64,000 nucleotides of DNA, taken from assembly GCF_002865645.1 (NCBI RefSeq), contig NW_020194628.1, positions 62,001-126,000 on the forward strand, in the 5' to 3' direction. Below, in pieces: positions 34,950-48,533 of the stretch. The notes beneath the pieces are model-generated. The model was not told where the DNA came from. It was given only the letters and a program-made list of their open reading frames with translations, and ran no database searches. A program made the translations under genes and the position numbers. The stretch is from Hyaloscypha bicolor E. Its lineage: Eukaryota; Ascomycota; Leotiomycetes; Helotiales; Hyaloscyphaceae. Positions within the stretch are counted from its first letter, which is position 1, and every line of letters begins with the position of its first letter.

Positions 34950-37900
34950 TAGTATAGAGATATCCGCTCTTAGCTTATTTCCTATTCTCTACTTCTTTAT
35001 ATTATATCCCATATAATAGACTTAGTAGAACGGTTATCTATATTATTATCCTGGTATATTTCTTATTTCCTTATCCGTAATCTCTTTAATAATATATCTC
35101 TCCTCTCCGTCTATAAGAATCGGTTCCGGTTCTGGGTTCTTTTTCTTATATGGATCTATATTCTTTAGTTCCAGGTATTTAATAGATATAACGGGATAGA
35201 TATTTAGCTAGAATAGTAGTTCTAATTTGAATAAAAGCAGTATTATAACTCTGGTTACCTTATACGGGCCTATTTTATTAAAAGAGAACTTTATAAAGTT
35301 ATCTAGAAGCTTATATCTATTATCTACTCCTTTTACTAATTTTAAATAGACTTTATTCCTAATATGGATTTCTACTGGTTTCCTTTTTTTATTATAAATT
35401 GCCTTTATATATACTTGAGCTAGTATAATAGTATTATAGGCCTCTCTTAGTAAGAATTAGTATTCTTCTATAAAGTATTTGGCTCTCTTTTTAGTAAGAG
35501 GAATAGAGGATACTGCTTGTATTAGCTAGAGGAGGAACCGTGGTTTCTGTCTATACTATAGTTTATATAGAGGGAACCCGGTAGAGGTATTTGGTAAGGT
35601 ATTGAGAATAAATATTACGACTGGAATTAGATCCTTCTATCCTAATTAGTCAAATCGACCATTAATAGTATATTATATAGTATGAATAAAGGTTTGGTTT
35701 AATCTTTCGGACTAGCTATCTACTTTAGTATAATAGGATATAGTAAAGGAAAGCCTAGTATTTATAATACTATATAACTCCTGCTAGTATATAGAGGTAA
35801 ATTTGGGATTCCTATCCGAGATTAAGTTCTCTAAAAGACCTATTTCTTTATATCCGTTCTTATAGTATATTCGGGTCTAGTTCTTTCCGGATTAGGTATT
35901 CTTTCCGAGTATAACTTTAATCTATTTCATTAACTAGTCGTTTAAGAGAAGGACCATATTATTCCCGTTCTTCGATTCGGAGAGCCCGGTAATAAAATCC
36001 ATATAAAGTATTAATAATTAATAACTAGAAACGGGAATAGATATAAGTCTACTATATAGCTTATATATTACCGGTTTGGTAAGCCGGTAAATCAGATAGT
36101 CAAATATATAGGTATCCGTCTTCTTCTTTAGCTATAATATAAAGATATTCTATTATAGGAAGTTATAAGTTCTATTTCTCCTGATATAAGCTCGATTATT
36201 ATATATAATATATATAAATATAGTTTATAGCTTATCCGGAATATAGAGATATTCCCTTTCGTCCGAGTCCCGAAAATATAGAAGCTTAGACTATAAGTCT
36301 AGCCGGAAGAACTCAAAAGTAGTAATAGGCTTGTCTTTGGGGCTATCCTACTATTTCTGTAGTATAGTTTAATAGACTCTTCTAAAGCTCCTGTCTCGGG
36401 GTATCTCGGTTACTACTCTTTGAATAAAGGATTTATTTATATGGATTAATAAATAATAGATAACTCTTTCTCTATTAGTTATAGATTATTCGTTTATTAG
36501 TTTTAGGAATTCCTCGGAATAGATAGATAGGCAAAATACTTTCGTAAGGGTTAAATCGTCCTTAGTATTCATATATAGCTACCATATTAGTTCAGGAGTT
36601 ATAGTAGTTAGATCCGTAGTTTATAGTCTAAAAAATATATTAGTATTAGTATAGGATTTGCCAGAATAATAGCAGATCTCTATATTTATAGTATATTTCG
36701 CCAGGAAAAGATACTAATTAGTAAGATAAATACTCTTCTTATAGGTTAGTCTATTATTCTTAAAGGAATCTATAATAGCTTAGTAGTCGGTATAGACCAT
36801 AAGCTTACTACTATCCAGGTATTACAGAAGCTTTTAAAGTACCTAAATAAGAGCTCCGGTTTCTAACTCTATTAGCTAATAGTTTTATTCTATAGGGGTT
36901 AGGGTCTTTAATAAGTACAAAATAGGCTTCTCTTTTCCGTTAATAGGGTCTACTTAATAAAGAGTAGTACTATAGCTGTATTCTTTACTACTATCCGTAT
37001 ATAGTATAAATGGGAGGTTAAAGATTAGAAATATTAGGGTTAGGGTATTATATAGACGGTTCTTTAGGGTTTAAAAGGCTTTATAGTATTAGTCTATAAG
37101 GTTATCCGGAATGGCATTGGCTTTAGCCTTGGCTTTTTTATAATAAGCCTTCTTTCCGGTAGCTAGTATTCCTCCTATAATAACTCTAGATAATAGAGGA
37201 ATAGGTATCTTTTCTATAAAGTTAGCCCGCTTAGTCCCCTGTTTCGGTATATTCCGTAACCTAATTGTTTTCAGCTCTACTAATAGGGATATAATATTGG
37301 TATAATAGTCTATAAATTTGTAATAGTATCCGAAAAACCTAAAAGAAGTCTCTAGTTAAGCCAAGATTTATAGAAATATCTAATTAGAGATAGCTTTTAC
37401 CTTTTCTAAAAGTATACTAAACTCAAGCTATAAAATATAGTAGCCTAAGGCTTGGATATTCAGTTACCTGAAGTAATATTTCGGAAGCGAGAGTATAATT
37501 CCGGATTCTACTAGAATAGATAGAATTAAATCCAGATCCTTTAAGTATTAATTAATAGTTTTAGAGAATATAATAATATTATTAATATATACTAGTATAA
37601 AAGCCTAAAGGTACTAGCCAAATAGCTTTTCTATTCTTTATTGGAAAAAAGCGGAAGTAATAACTAAACCTTAAGGGGCTATAGTTAACTGTTTATAGCT
37701 ATGGTAAGTAGTAACCAGAGCTACTTTTCACCTATCTTTAATAGGGATTTTCTATTAGAAAAAGCTTTTTATTATATTCAGGCTAGAGAAAACCGTAACC
37801 CTATCCAGAGTAGAAAGAACCTTATCCTATTTTGGGAAAGGGTATATATTTAATTCTAGCTTGGTATTTACTCGGTATAGATCTATAATTACTTGCGGTT

Positions 37901-39700
37901 TCCTGTTTTTCCAAACTATAAAGGCAGGAGATATAGTAGGTAATAGATAGCCCAGTAGTATATCCTCTAAAGATCTATCCTGTTTTATAGGATCCAAGAT
38001 AGAATCTATTATATTATAGTTCCTTTTAGATAATAAATAAGATAGTTACCGTAAATCCTTAATATTAATACTATTTCTAAAAGGAATCGGTATAGTTATT
38101 CTATTATTAAAGCAACCGAGCTAGAGACGGAATAATCCCTTATACTTCTCTAGTATATTATGGATCTTTATATATATATTATCTCCCTAGTATATAGAGA
38201 TATCCGCTTTATCTAGTTCCGGTTCTGGCTCGGTAAGAGGCCATATAAGGAATAGATATCCGGCAGGATATTTTTTATCTAGTTCCGTAATATTAGGTAG
38301 TAGGATCCCTTAAATTATATCTGCCAAGCTTATAAAGACATTATATATTTCGAGTAAGTCCGGATAAGAAGTTATCTTAGGGCATTCCTTGAGAGTTCTA
38401 AAAAAAGTACCGGCAAGTATCCGAATTAGTACTTTACCGAAATTAGTAAAGAGTAGTAGCTCCTGGATTCCGTTTATAATATAGTTTATTATAGTCCCGA
38501 ATTTGTCAAAAGCAAGATCTGCTTAAGAGAGGAAGTTAAAAAGATATCCGTTCTTTATAGTTAGTAAAGTATAATAACAGATTAGTAAGTTCTGGCCTTA
38601 TCCGGATTCAAGAATAATAGTTTCTATAAGGTAAATGGCTACTGGCCTAGGTTTCTCTATCTCCTTTATAATTTTGGTATATAGTAGAATATACGAATTG
38701 GAGTCTCCTATTTATAGATAATATAGAGGAGATCTATTATATTCCTATCGGAAATTAAGAGTATTCGGAATAATAAAGTTTAAACCAAGAAAGAAGATAC
38801 TCTCTAGTAGTCTATTTATAATATAGACCCGGATAATAAGAAATTCTACTATCTCATATTCCGTAGTCTTATAATAGATAAGTATATTTATATACTCGTT
38901 CGTTATAGGTCCCTTGCCTATTCCCTAAAAAGCTAGCTAATTACCGTTCTTAAGGGTCTTAATTAGTATATTTGGGAATCTCTTAGCTAATATAGAACAG
39001 TTAATAAGACTAATAGGGGATCCGGTATCCGGATATAATATAATCGGGATTCCCTTGCTTATATATATTATAATATAAGTATTAGTATTTAGTATATACT
39101 AGATACTATTCAGGAGTATTACTAAAATAGTTTTTCCCTTAGCTGCTTTTCGGGGTGGTTTCCGTCTAGTAGGGAGAAGTTCTATAGCTTTAATAAATCT
39201 TCGAGCCGTATTTTTAGAGAGAAGACTATTTATTAGAGTCTTAGATAAGTTCTTTAAGATCTTGGCTAGGATAAGTTAAGTAAAGTCAGACAGGAACGGA
39301 TCTGGTAGAATTATCTAGGTAACTATTGAGTTTAATAAGTTTTCCGGGGCTATAGTTTCAGAGGTATTATTTGGGGATTCTATAGTAGTATATAGTAGAT
39401 TTGTAAAGGAGACTCGGAAAGCTTCCGGCTTCTTTATTTCTCGTATAGTTTTAATCTATATAGTTAAAGTTTTAGGAAATCTTAATTTCTTTTTTGAATT
39501 AATATAAATAAATCTATTATTATCTTTATCTTTAGAGACTAATAGCTTATATACTATAGGTAATATATAGATCTATTTCCCAGAAGAATATAGGATTTCT
39601 GTAGTTCGTAGTATATAAATAGTATAGCTTAATGGTTTATTATAAGAGTAATCTGTATCCGTACTAACTAGATTCTAAGGATATTATAGTATAGATAGTA
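34950..39700 (-). pseudogene. Gypsy pol remnant (reverse transcriptase, RNase H, integrase)
   Basis: On the minus strand: the RT active-site region reads FILVYINNIIIFSKT, where the catalytic Tyr-Ile-Asp-Asp is now Y-I-N-N (37578-37589), followed by LPKYYF, KVKAISN and FRFFGYYYKFIDYY in the usual gypsy order. The RNase H region (about 36.6-37.0 kb) has LPQYLDSSKLMVYTDYQAI. The integrase C-terminal part near 35.0-35.4 kb has YKLLDNFIKFSFNKIGPYKV and LNIYPVISIKYLE, then a chromodomain-like tail. Asp-to-Asn and stop changes match RIP. The boundaries are approximate. Confidence 0.8.
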
Positions 39701-39849
39701 GAATATACTAATAAGGCGGTTAGTATCCTACTAAGAACTGCCCTGGGAGTTTCCCTTCTTGGTAAGTAAAGGGGAGGGTGTATTATCTATATATAGGGTT
39801 CCGGTAGTACCGGGGGTATTTATATAAAATAGTTAAGATCTAATCGGAA

Positions 39850-41300
39850 GACAGATCTATTATTAATAAGAGTCGAATATCTCTTTATTAACGAGTATAT
39901 ACTTCTTATAGCTAGAGTTAGTATTAACTATTATTATAGTAACTGGCTGGTTATTAAATCGATTATAGTTATCCCAATTACTTCGGTTATTCCAGTTATT
40001 TCGGTTTTGGTTACGGTTATTCCAGTTATTCCGATTATAATCATTCTAGTTTCCTTATCTATTATACTAATTTGATTAATATACGGGTTATAGGTATGGG
40101 CGTTTATACTAAGATTAATAAACCGGAGCCGGGGTTATAATAATAGGAGGCGCCGCAACTATATAGTATGGTTGGGATTCCCCGAAAATAGCTTATTATT
40201 ATTAATTAGCAGGGCTAAAGTATCTAATAGATAGAACTATAATTATATTAGAGTTTCCTAATTCCTTCTAGGTACTATTAATATTCTTTGGTTTCTTTGA
40301 TTACTATAATATAGTAGTTGGAATAGTATACTATAGAGGCGATTATACTTGATTTACTATCCAGTTTTAGGAGTATAGCTATTAGTATAGTTAGTTATAA
40401 TATAGAACCTATCCGGAAAAGTATTCCTGGTATAATTATTTTATAGAAAATCTATCCTCTATTATCTTAAACTAGGCTTGAAGCTAGTCTTAGAATTATT
40501 AGTATTAAGCTCGAGCTTTATATTCTACTAAATAGACCTTAAAACAGAAATCATTTATAGTATTATAGCTATTCCTTAAACTAATAGTTAAGGCCAGGGT
40601 TAGATCTAGTTTATTATAGATATAGTATATAATTAGATCTTTATTCTTTTCTCCGGCTACTATATATAAGCCTTGCTTTTCGGTAATATACTTATATATA
40701 TCCAAGACTAATTTATCTATAAATAAGTATTTTATTATATCTGTCTTTAAAAGAGCTTATAAGGTATTTATATTGAATTATCGGATTAATTAGATCTTCT
40801 ATTCTTTAAGACTCTCGGCTATAAGTATAGTTATATCTTTATTTAGTCCGGAGAACTAATTAAGGGCTTTCTCTCTTATATAAAGCGGAAGGGTTATAAG
40901 GACCGGTTATTTACTATAGGTTATAGCCAAGAATATAAGGTATCTATAATATATAATAGCGGTTGTATCTAAAAGGGAGCTATTAAAGGTTCTAATATTA
41001 TTAACCCGTAGGTACCGGGTTCCTCTAAAGGTTCCTTAATAGGAGTTGCTATAATTATTTTGGTAATTAGTAGATCCGTAACGGTATTAATAATCTCGAT
41101 TGCCTCGATAGAAGCTTTAATAGGATCCTTGATAAGATCTATCTTCGGAAAAGTCAAAGCTATTATCCGGGTTACTGCCTGGGTTTCCTCGATAAGTATC
41201 TCGGCAAGTTAACTTATGGGTATTCTTGTTTATATAATAATAATTATTACTTTCTTTATAGTAAATATAATCTTAATTACTGCTATTTCTATTATTCCGG
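39850..41300 (-). pseudogene. Gypsy gag remnant
   Basis: The minus frame reads ITEKQGLYIVAGEKNKDLII and FCFKVYLVEYKARA (40505-40705), a gag matrix/capsid-type stretch, followed towards lower coordinates by an Asn/Arg/Trp-rich repeat (NNWNNRNQNRNNWNN) like the nucleic-acid-binding tail of fungal gag proteins. No canonical zinc knuckle survives. The boundaries are approximate. Confidence 0.6.
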
Positions 41301-42853
41301 TTATTTTATATCTTCTTGCCCTTTCCGAAAAGAGATTTATAGTCCAGGGTACTATAATATCTATAGTTCTAGTCGAATCTATTAGGTAGAGGATTATCCG
41401 AGTTATCTTAATTATCTTCCGGGGTCGGTCCGGACTTGAAACGATCTATAAAACGTATAAAGAGATTAATATTATTAATATATAAGGTTTGAGTACTAAT
41501 AGTATTCTCGGTATAGTCTTTGAATTCCGTTCTGGTTTTCTTATTTATGGTTTTAATAATAGTAGTGGCTTCCCTAATATCTTTATTCGAGAGATGGCTT
41601 TTAAGATATAGAAAGGCTCCGGTATCTATCTTATCTACGAGAATAATAATAAGTATAGTATTCCTTTTCCAAGATTATTTAGAGTAAAAGTCATTCGGGG
41701 TACCAAAGCTTCCTTTTAGACTATTATTACCGCTTGGTCTAGCTAATCCAGCTATTTCGATAAAGAGATTCCATACTCCTTCCGGATTTAATTATAGTTA
41801 CTTTAATAGTAAAGTATGGTTAGACAAGTTAGGAATCTTGTGGGAGGTATTAGAAGTTGTAGATAGTAATTGAGGTAACGGTTATCTCTGGGTAAATACT
41901 AGATTCTCGATATATTCCTTAATAGGGAAGGCTTCTTTATGAATCTGTTAAAGGTCTAATAGAAGGGATATAATCCGGTAATGGGAGATTCGATATTGTT
42001 TTGGTTATATTAGTAAGGGACCTTCTATAGAGGAAACCGTTAATATAAGGGCGGATTAGAGGTCCTATAACTCTTGTGGCTGTCTGTATTCTGAAGGGGA
42101 AAGAGGGGAAACCGTAGGAGTAGGAACAGGTTATAATATAATTGCAGGTTATACTATGTTAGTCGGTTATATATTAATTAGTTATATAGTGGTTAGTTAT
42201 ACCGAGCTAGTTATACGAAGCCGGTCTAAGAGACGGTCGGGAACTAGTGGCAGCCATTAATAGTATTTACTAATAACGGGAGATAAGGAAATTGAGGATT
42301 CGGGAGATTTGGACTTGGATTTTTTAATAAATTAACCGTTTAATCCTCTTGGTTACCAGGGTTTGCCTCGGCCCCGGCTATAATATATGGAGGGGTATTA
42401 GCTTAGTACCAAGGTCGGATAAAGCTATGAACTAATGATTTACTCGGGATCCTGTTTGGCTTCTATAAGAAGGTAAGTTCTGGATCTGCGAGGTAATTCT
42501 GGATGGAATTGGTTATGGATTTCGATGATTTGAAGTTCAGTAATATATGGTTTGCGACCGGACTTGGTCGGGTGTGGTATTTAACTAATTAATAGACCTA
42601 ATTGAATTACGTACTCGAGGGCTCTTCCTTGGTACTTGATAAGGAGCCAAGGTCTAGATTTCCTCGGTCCGTAAGATGGCCGGGAGATGGTTGTAATGGT
42701 TCCTTTATGGATTAATTGCTCTATAAGGTGTGGTTGGTTATGGCGGAAGCAAATTTATCGGCGTTCGGGGAATTTTTGTATGGTGCGGAAGCGCGTGATC
42801 CCTTCTTGATCTACGAAGGATTACTTGATATAATTAACCTTGTATTGCTACCA

Positions 42854-42984
42854 TGTCGAGGAAGAAGAAGAGATCAAAATGTATGCATTTTAATGGACGA
42901 ACCGCCACTGCCTCTTAAGGAGGCTAGCGTGGATGCCGCTGACTAAGGGACTAAGGTACAGAAGGTCTGGTCCTTCCCATGACA
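42854..42984 (-). repeat. LTR (5' LTR in element orientation)
   Basis: 131 bp starting TGTCGAGG and ending ATGACA on the plus strand, followed by the target duplication CTTAA. It is better preserved than the left LTR. Confidence 0.92.
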
Positions 42985-42989
42985 CTTAA

Positions 42990-43460
42990 CCTAGAATAGT
43001 CTAGGCTTGGCTGTCAAGACACCGCGAATCGCCTCATAGAGTGACTGACCTGACTTCTTTCTCTTTTCTACATCTCCAACGAATCAAATCTCCCCACAGT
43101 AAATCCCCAATGGTTGCACGGCATGAAAAACGAGGCTGTCATGCACTGCGCCACAGACCCGAGTGTGCCTCGCCAGCGCCAGCGAAGCAATTTTCTTCAG
43201 ATGTCGTGTCGCCTAGTTCATCCCAAATTCATCAACAAGCGATCACAGTCCAGGTGTCTCCAAGTTATTCGGGGATTGACTGGCGACGAATATTCTGTCT
43301 GGGGAGGTCGAGCTCTCGACTCTTTTGGACCGGGCTGCTGTAGCCTCACACGGGAGCGAACACTCACAGGAGGAGCTCGCAACACCTCGTATCAATACGG
43401 ACGGGCCGTGACAACGCATTTGACGTTCAACTGCCACTCGTATGATTTCCCTTGCACGTT
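42990..43460. other. Upstream region of the STAND gene
   Basis: The sequence between the gypsy target site and the ATG at 43461. Overlapping frames on both strands show no domain. The gypsy element inserted about 0.5 kb upstream of the STAND start codon. Confidence 0.5.
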
Positions 43461-46400
43461 ATGGATCCATTATCGGCATTGTCGGTCGCAGGAACCATTA
43501 TCCAGTTCGTCGATTTTGGAATGAAAATGCTGTCTAGCAGTGTGGAGCTCTACACATCTACCCAGGGGTCACTGAAGGTCAGCGAGGAACTAAAACTCGC
43601 GACTGGAGATCTGCAAGCTGTACTCGTAAAGCTTCGCGCGGACGCGGGTCCAGAAAACTCTATTCCACCGGCTTCAAGCCTGAAATCACAAGCAGAAATT
43701 GATGAGTACCGAGACAGCTATCTCGAAATTTGCAACAACGCTTCGTTGATTGCCGGAGAGTTATTGCGCAAACTTAGTGATTTGAAAGTGAAAGATGGAA
43801 AGCATCGTGTGTGTCAAACCCTCAGGGCTACAATAAGGACCGCATGGTCGAAGAAAGAAATTTTGGCATTAAGGGAAAGGTTATCAACTCTTAGTGCGTC
43901 TTTGACGCCACGATTATTGCTCAGGATGGGGTAAGTAGGAGCCTTGGAAGACATGTATTGCCATCTTTCGGCTAACCTTGCTAGAGGGAATATTGATGCA
44001 ACCCGCCTTTCGTTGTCAAGTCGATTCGACGCTTTGGACACGCAGACGAAACGAATTCTCGAGGCCATCCTCAGCACAAATGAAAGCTTGTCCCAGGAGC
44101 TTGTCAAGTCTCTAGCATCGCTGATATGTCGATCGGAATGCATCAGTGAGGATGCGCACCACAAAACTCGTCAAATGATTGCAGATTTGAGAAAAGATAT
44201 CACTTCCGAAGCTACCATGGACGTTATTACAGCTAGAGTCGAAATGCTGAATGTCAGGCCTGAAAAGGAATCTCTGCTACGGGGCGTCGTGAATAGAACA
44301 ATTCTCGAGCAATTATCCTACCCTCACATGACAAATCGGTACGAGGAAATAGAAGAGGCGCACTTTAAAACATTTGACTGGATATTTTGTGGTGCAGAGC
44401 AATCGGATCCGCCATGGAATAACTTCGCGGAATGGCTAAGACAGGATGCTAATATATACTGGATCAATGGCAAAGCAGGTTCTGGAAAGTCCACCTTGAT
44501 GAAACACATTTATGACAGCCGCCACACGGCCGAGTACCTTCGGGAGTGGGATCACAAGAGACTATCTACCACCAGTCAGTGTTGCATTTCAACCTTTTTC
44601 TTTTGGAACAGCGGCACAGACATGCAGAAAAGCCAGCAAGGACTTCTTCGATCGCTATTGTTCCAAGTCCTTGATCATAATCCCAATATTATCCCTCTTG
44701 TTCTCCCTGTACAATGGGCAGAAAATTATAACAAACCACCGACTCTTGAGCACCAAATCAAAACAAAAATTTGGTCGCTTCGAGAGCTTCATAAAGCATT
44801 TGAGAGGCTTGTTGAGCAACAACAATATCAAATGAGCTTGTGCTTCTTTGTGGATGGCCTTGACGAGTTTAGCGGAGACACCGAACAGCTTTGCTTGCTT
44901 TTCAGAAGACTAGAGAAGAGATCGGGGACGGCAAAATTCTGCCTCTCAAGCCGACCTTGGGTAGTATTCCAGGAAAATCTCGGGCATTGCCCTAAACTTC
45001 AATTGCAAGATCTCACATTCAAGGACATCGAGATTTATGTTAGAGCCAAACTCCAGGGTAGTCAAGCTTTCATGAGGTTAGCAAATCGAGATCCACAGCT
45101 TCTTGAATCTCTGAAAGTCGAGATCATGGAAAAGGCACAGGGGGTATTTCTCTGGGTCGAGGTGGTCATCAAGCAGCTTTTGCGAGGTGCCAACAATCGG
45201 GATTCCATTGCCCAACTTTGGACACGGTTAAGGTCATTTCCAGGGGAGCTTTACCCCCTGTACAAAACCTTATTGACGCAGATAGAACCTGTTTATTTTG
45301 AATGGGCATCAAAAACATTCCAGATAATGAGAAGGACGAGACAACTGGAGCTTGATCCCTTCCAAAAGACATCCATAACAACAACCTCGAAATTTCCAGA
45401 CTTTCTGGAATCTCAACAGGCTCCTCCAAGCGTCAGTGCGCTTCCTCTGACTGTGGTGTTTCTCTTGGCTGCTCTATGTGACGACGCAGAATTAGAAGTT
45501 ATTCAAGAGATGTCAAAAGATGAATTGGAAATGAGGTGTGAGGATACACGGATCCACCTCACTGCACGCTGTGCCGGGCTTCTAGAAGTTTCCGTGCCGA
45601 AGGGCCCTACCACGATCTCTCAAGGCTCCACGATAGTCTATATGCACAGCACTGCTCGCGATTTTCTAGAGCAAGAGTCTCAATGGTCCAGGATCATCTC
45701 TTGTACCAATCAATCAAGATTTTCACCAGATCTCGCAATGTTGAGAGCTTCAGTCACTATGCTCATGTCGAAAGGCTTCTCGCAAGTCAACACGTACACA
45801 GGGGAACTGTCCAGCAGTATTGCGCTCCTTGGAATGTCCCAGCACCAGAAGGTTTTTAAAATAGGCTTCAATAAGGATCATCTTCGAATTGCAGAGGATG
45901 TTGTCATCTATGCGCACCACGCTGATGATGATGATGATGGATCCATCGATGATCAAATAAAATACCTTGAGGTTTACAATACATGGAGGGCATGCTGGAT
46001 CCCGCAGTCGCCGCATATCACGGCGAACTTCAAGGATAATAATTGGTTGCTAGGATCCACAATTCTCGGCCTGTCCGGGTACGTGAGGAGTATCTTGGGT
46101 AATAAGATCAAAACAAGGCAGCCCGAGATTTCGGGAGCTCTTTTGTACGCCCTTTGTAGCTCCGAACATTTTGAGCCATCTGTGCCATTTCCAAAAGGCA
46201 AGATGGTACGTGTGCTACTCGAGCTGAGCTCAGATCATGTGTACAGTTTACCGCACGCTCTGCCTAGACTTAAAGCGGGTCCTCGATGGCCTGCCGCTTT
46301 TGGCGCTCTGGGAAACATTCAAAAATCTGGTTCCACAACAATAATCACACCACGCCTAGTGGAGAGCTATGTTGCAGTGCTTGAGGCATTCTTGGCAGCA

Positions 46401-46820
46401 GGTATTGATCCTACGAACATCTCCGGCAAGGTTCCGACAGACTACCTACTATCCCGCAAAAGTTTTGAACACGATCTCTTTTGTGAACTTTCGTCATTCA
46501 AAGGTAGTGTGACTGCTGGGGCTTTGTTCTATCATGCGGAAATTGTGTTTAATCGCTCTGTCCTTGCCCACGGGATGAGCAGGATAACTGGTATTGCGGG
46601 TCATTATAAAAGCGAGACTTCGAGGAAAAGGAAACTCATAGATGAATCAGAGGCAGGGGAGTCTTCCCGCCAATCGGAAAAAGAAGGCGACGACAGTCAA
46701 GGTGTTGAATCCGGTACAAAAGATAAGAGGCTCAAACCCTTGGTGGAACAGGGTGTGGTATCCGAGCTATCGGGCAGCAATGATGTGATTTTTTTTGGGA
46801 GAGACCTGTGCATCGGGTAG
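43461..46820 (+). CDS. STAND protein with fungal N-terminal domain and NACHT NTPase, 1101 aa, two exons
   Basis: Exons 43461-43930 and 43985-46820 (intron 54 nt, GTAAGT with GCTAAC branch site); total 3306 nt. The N-terminus MDPLSALSVAGTIIQFVDFG is the fungal STAND N-terminal domain found before many NACHT and NB-ARC proteins. The NACHT module has Walker A GKAGSGKST (about 319-327), Walker B FFVDGLDEF (about 444-452) and LSSRPW just after. The C-terminal half has no repeats I can recognise and ends with a basic SRKRK and acidic low-complexity tail. Such proteins are NLR-like sensors in fungal heterokaryon or xenobiotic recognition. The ligand and effector output are unknown. The frame is intact, although a RIPped retrotransposon lies just upstream. 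Confidence 0.9.
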
Positions 46821-48533
46821 TGTTTCCCCTCTTTGAAGCCTAGTAGGAAACATTCATTATGGTAGCTCAATTCATTTTTTAATGTAGCTAGTTTTCGTCC
46901 CTCTTTCATTTGAAAATACTTGGAGATTGCACTTTGTCTGCATTCTACCTCGACTCCTGAGCATCGTATGCATACAGTAATCTGCAATCCTCCCTTTTCT
47001 GTCGTCGAAATTTGCATGAATCGTTTGAGGTCTTCTGCCGTTGCTTTGGAGTGAAGGAGTGTTGGGATTGACCCGTTAGTATTCTCTGTCTCATCACTTC
47101 GGGCTTTGCATACTTAGTCCACCATGGTGTTTCTTCATGGACTCCAGTAAAATCGTCAGAACCAAAATTGCGCTCTTGTTGTGACACTTCTTGAACTTAA
47201 TTTAAAAAAATATAATAAATTAAGTTTTTAGAATATTATATAATTTAAAATTTTATTAATTTTATTAAGGCTTTTAAAGCTTTAAAAGCCTTTATTAATT
47301 CGGGTTATTTTATTAGTAGCTTTTTTAAAATCGAATATTTTATTTATATTTTTAAAAAAACTTATAAATAAATTTATAAAAATAAAGTTTTTTATTTTTA
47401 TTATAAAACTTTTATATATTTAGAAATTTATTATTATTAAAGAATTATATAATTATATTTAGTTATTAGAAATCTATTTAGAAATCTATTATATATAAAA
47501 ATATTTCTAAAAATATTAAGCTTTATAATATTAAAAATTATATAATTATAATAATTCTAGCTACTTTCATTTTATTTGCTTTTATTTCTTTAAAAAAATT
47601 TCTAAAATCTTAAAAAAAACTAATATATTTTTATATAAATATAATATAAAAAACTATATTTCTTATTACTAATTTATTTAAGGATTTTATTAATATAATT
47701 ATAATAATAAATGATTTTAATAATTTTAGAAAATATAATATTAATAATTATTAAAGTTAAAAGTTTATATATTAATAAATTCTTTTTTTAAATTAGAAAT
47801 ATAATTCGAGTAATATATATTTTAGTATTTTATAAAAGAGTTATAATGTTTTATTTTTAATTTGAAATTAATATTAAAAGAAACTCTTTTAAAAATATAT
47901 GATTTTATTTATAATTATTTTATATTTGAGCTATATATTAATATTATTTATTAATTGATTTATATTTATAAACTATAGAAAGTTTACTAGATTACAAATA
48001 TAAGTTATTTTTGTTTCATTATCTTTTAATTGTTTTTGTGAAATAGAATATCGAGAATAATATATAGCGAAGATAATAATGCAAGTCTCACTTCTATACC
48101 TGTATTGTGGTCCCCTCTCGTAGGATGAGAGAACCGGCTGTCTCATGAATACTATAGGAATATGTGTGCCTAATCAAGTTCCGTACAGCGTCATTCAAGG
48201 GAGGTGCTCTCAGCGAAGGCCTCTCGGGTCTTTAGATCATTTAAGAGCCGCTTGTTTAAATGGAACTAATGTATTTTGAAGTATATAGAAAGCTATTTAA
48301 GCCTAGAATTATCACTTAACCACCAATCTTACCCTAGCTACGCAATGCACGCAACCTGGGTGGTCTGCCTCCTCTTTATATCCCCATATGCCGCAAACCA
48401 GAGAACCAGTAGTGTTCCTCTCCCCTAGCGCCAAGGTCACTGCCAAGGCTGAGTATGGACACCCCGCTCAAAATGCAACGGGTTCAGGCTGAAGGAGAAA
48501 ATATTGCGACGTTCAACGCATTTGGCCCGGTAT
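46821..48533. repeat. 3' flank of the STAND gene, then RIPped AT-rich tract (about 47190-48060)
   Basis: 46821-47190 has normal composition and no domain-bearing frame. From 47190 to about 48060 the sequence is A/T with pervasive TpA and no frame. 48060-48533 is normal again with nothing recognised. The AT-rich part is a transposon too degraded to name. Confidence 0.6.

Larger units (their letters stand above)
32105..42984 (-). mobile_element. Ty3/gypsy LTR retrotransposon, full length, 10.9 kb, RIP-mutated
   Basis: Two 131-bp LTRs are found at 32105-32235 and 42854-42984. The element is flanked by an exact 5-bp duplication CTTAA (32100-32104 and 42985-42989). A C-run next to the left LTR reads as a polypurine tract on the minus strand, so the element is oriented minus, with gag at high coordinates. 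Order of minus-strand remnants: gag (about 40-41 kb), reverse transcriptase (about 37-38 kb), RNase H, integrase and its C-terminal part (about 35-36 kb), and one more frame before the 3' LTR. Reverse-transcriptase order and neighbouring motifs identify Ty3/gypsy. Stops by C-to-T/G-to-A changes are everywhere, so it is dead. Confidence 0.9.
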
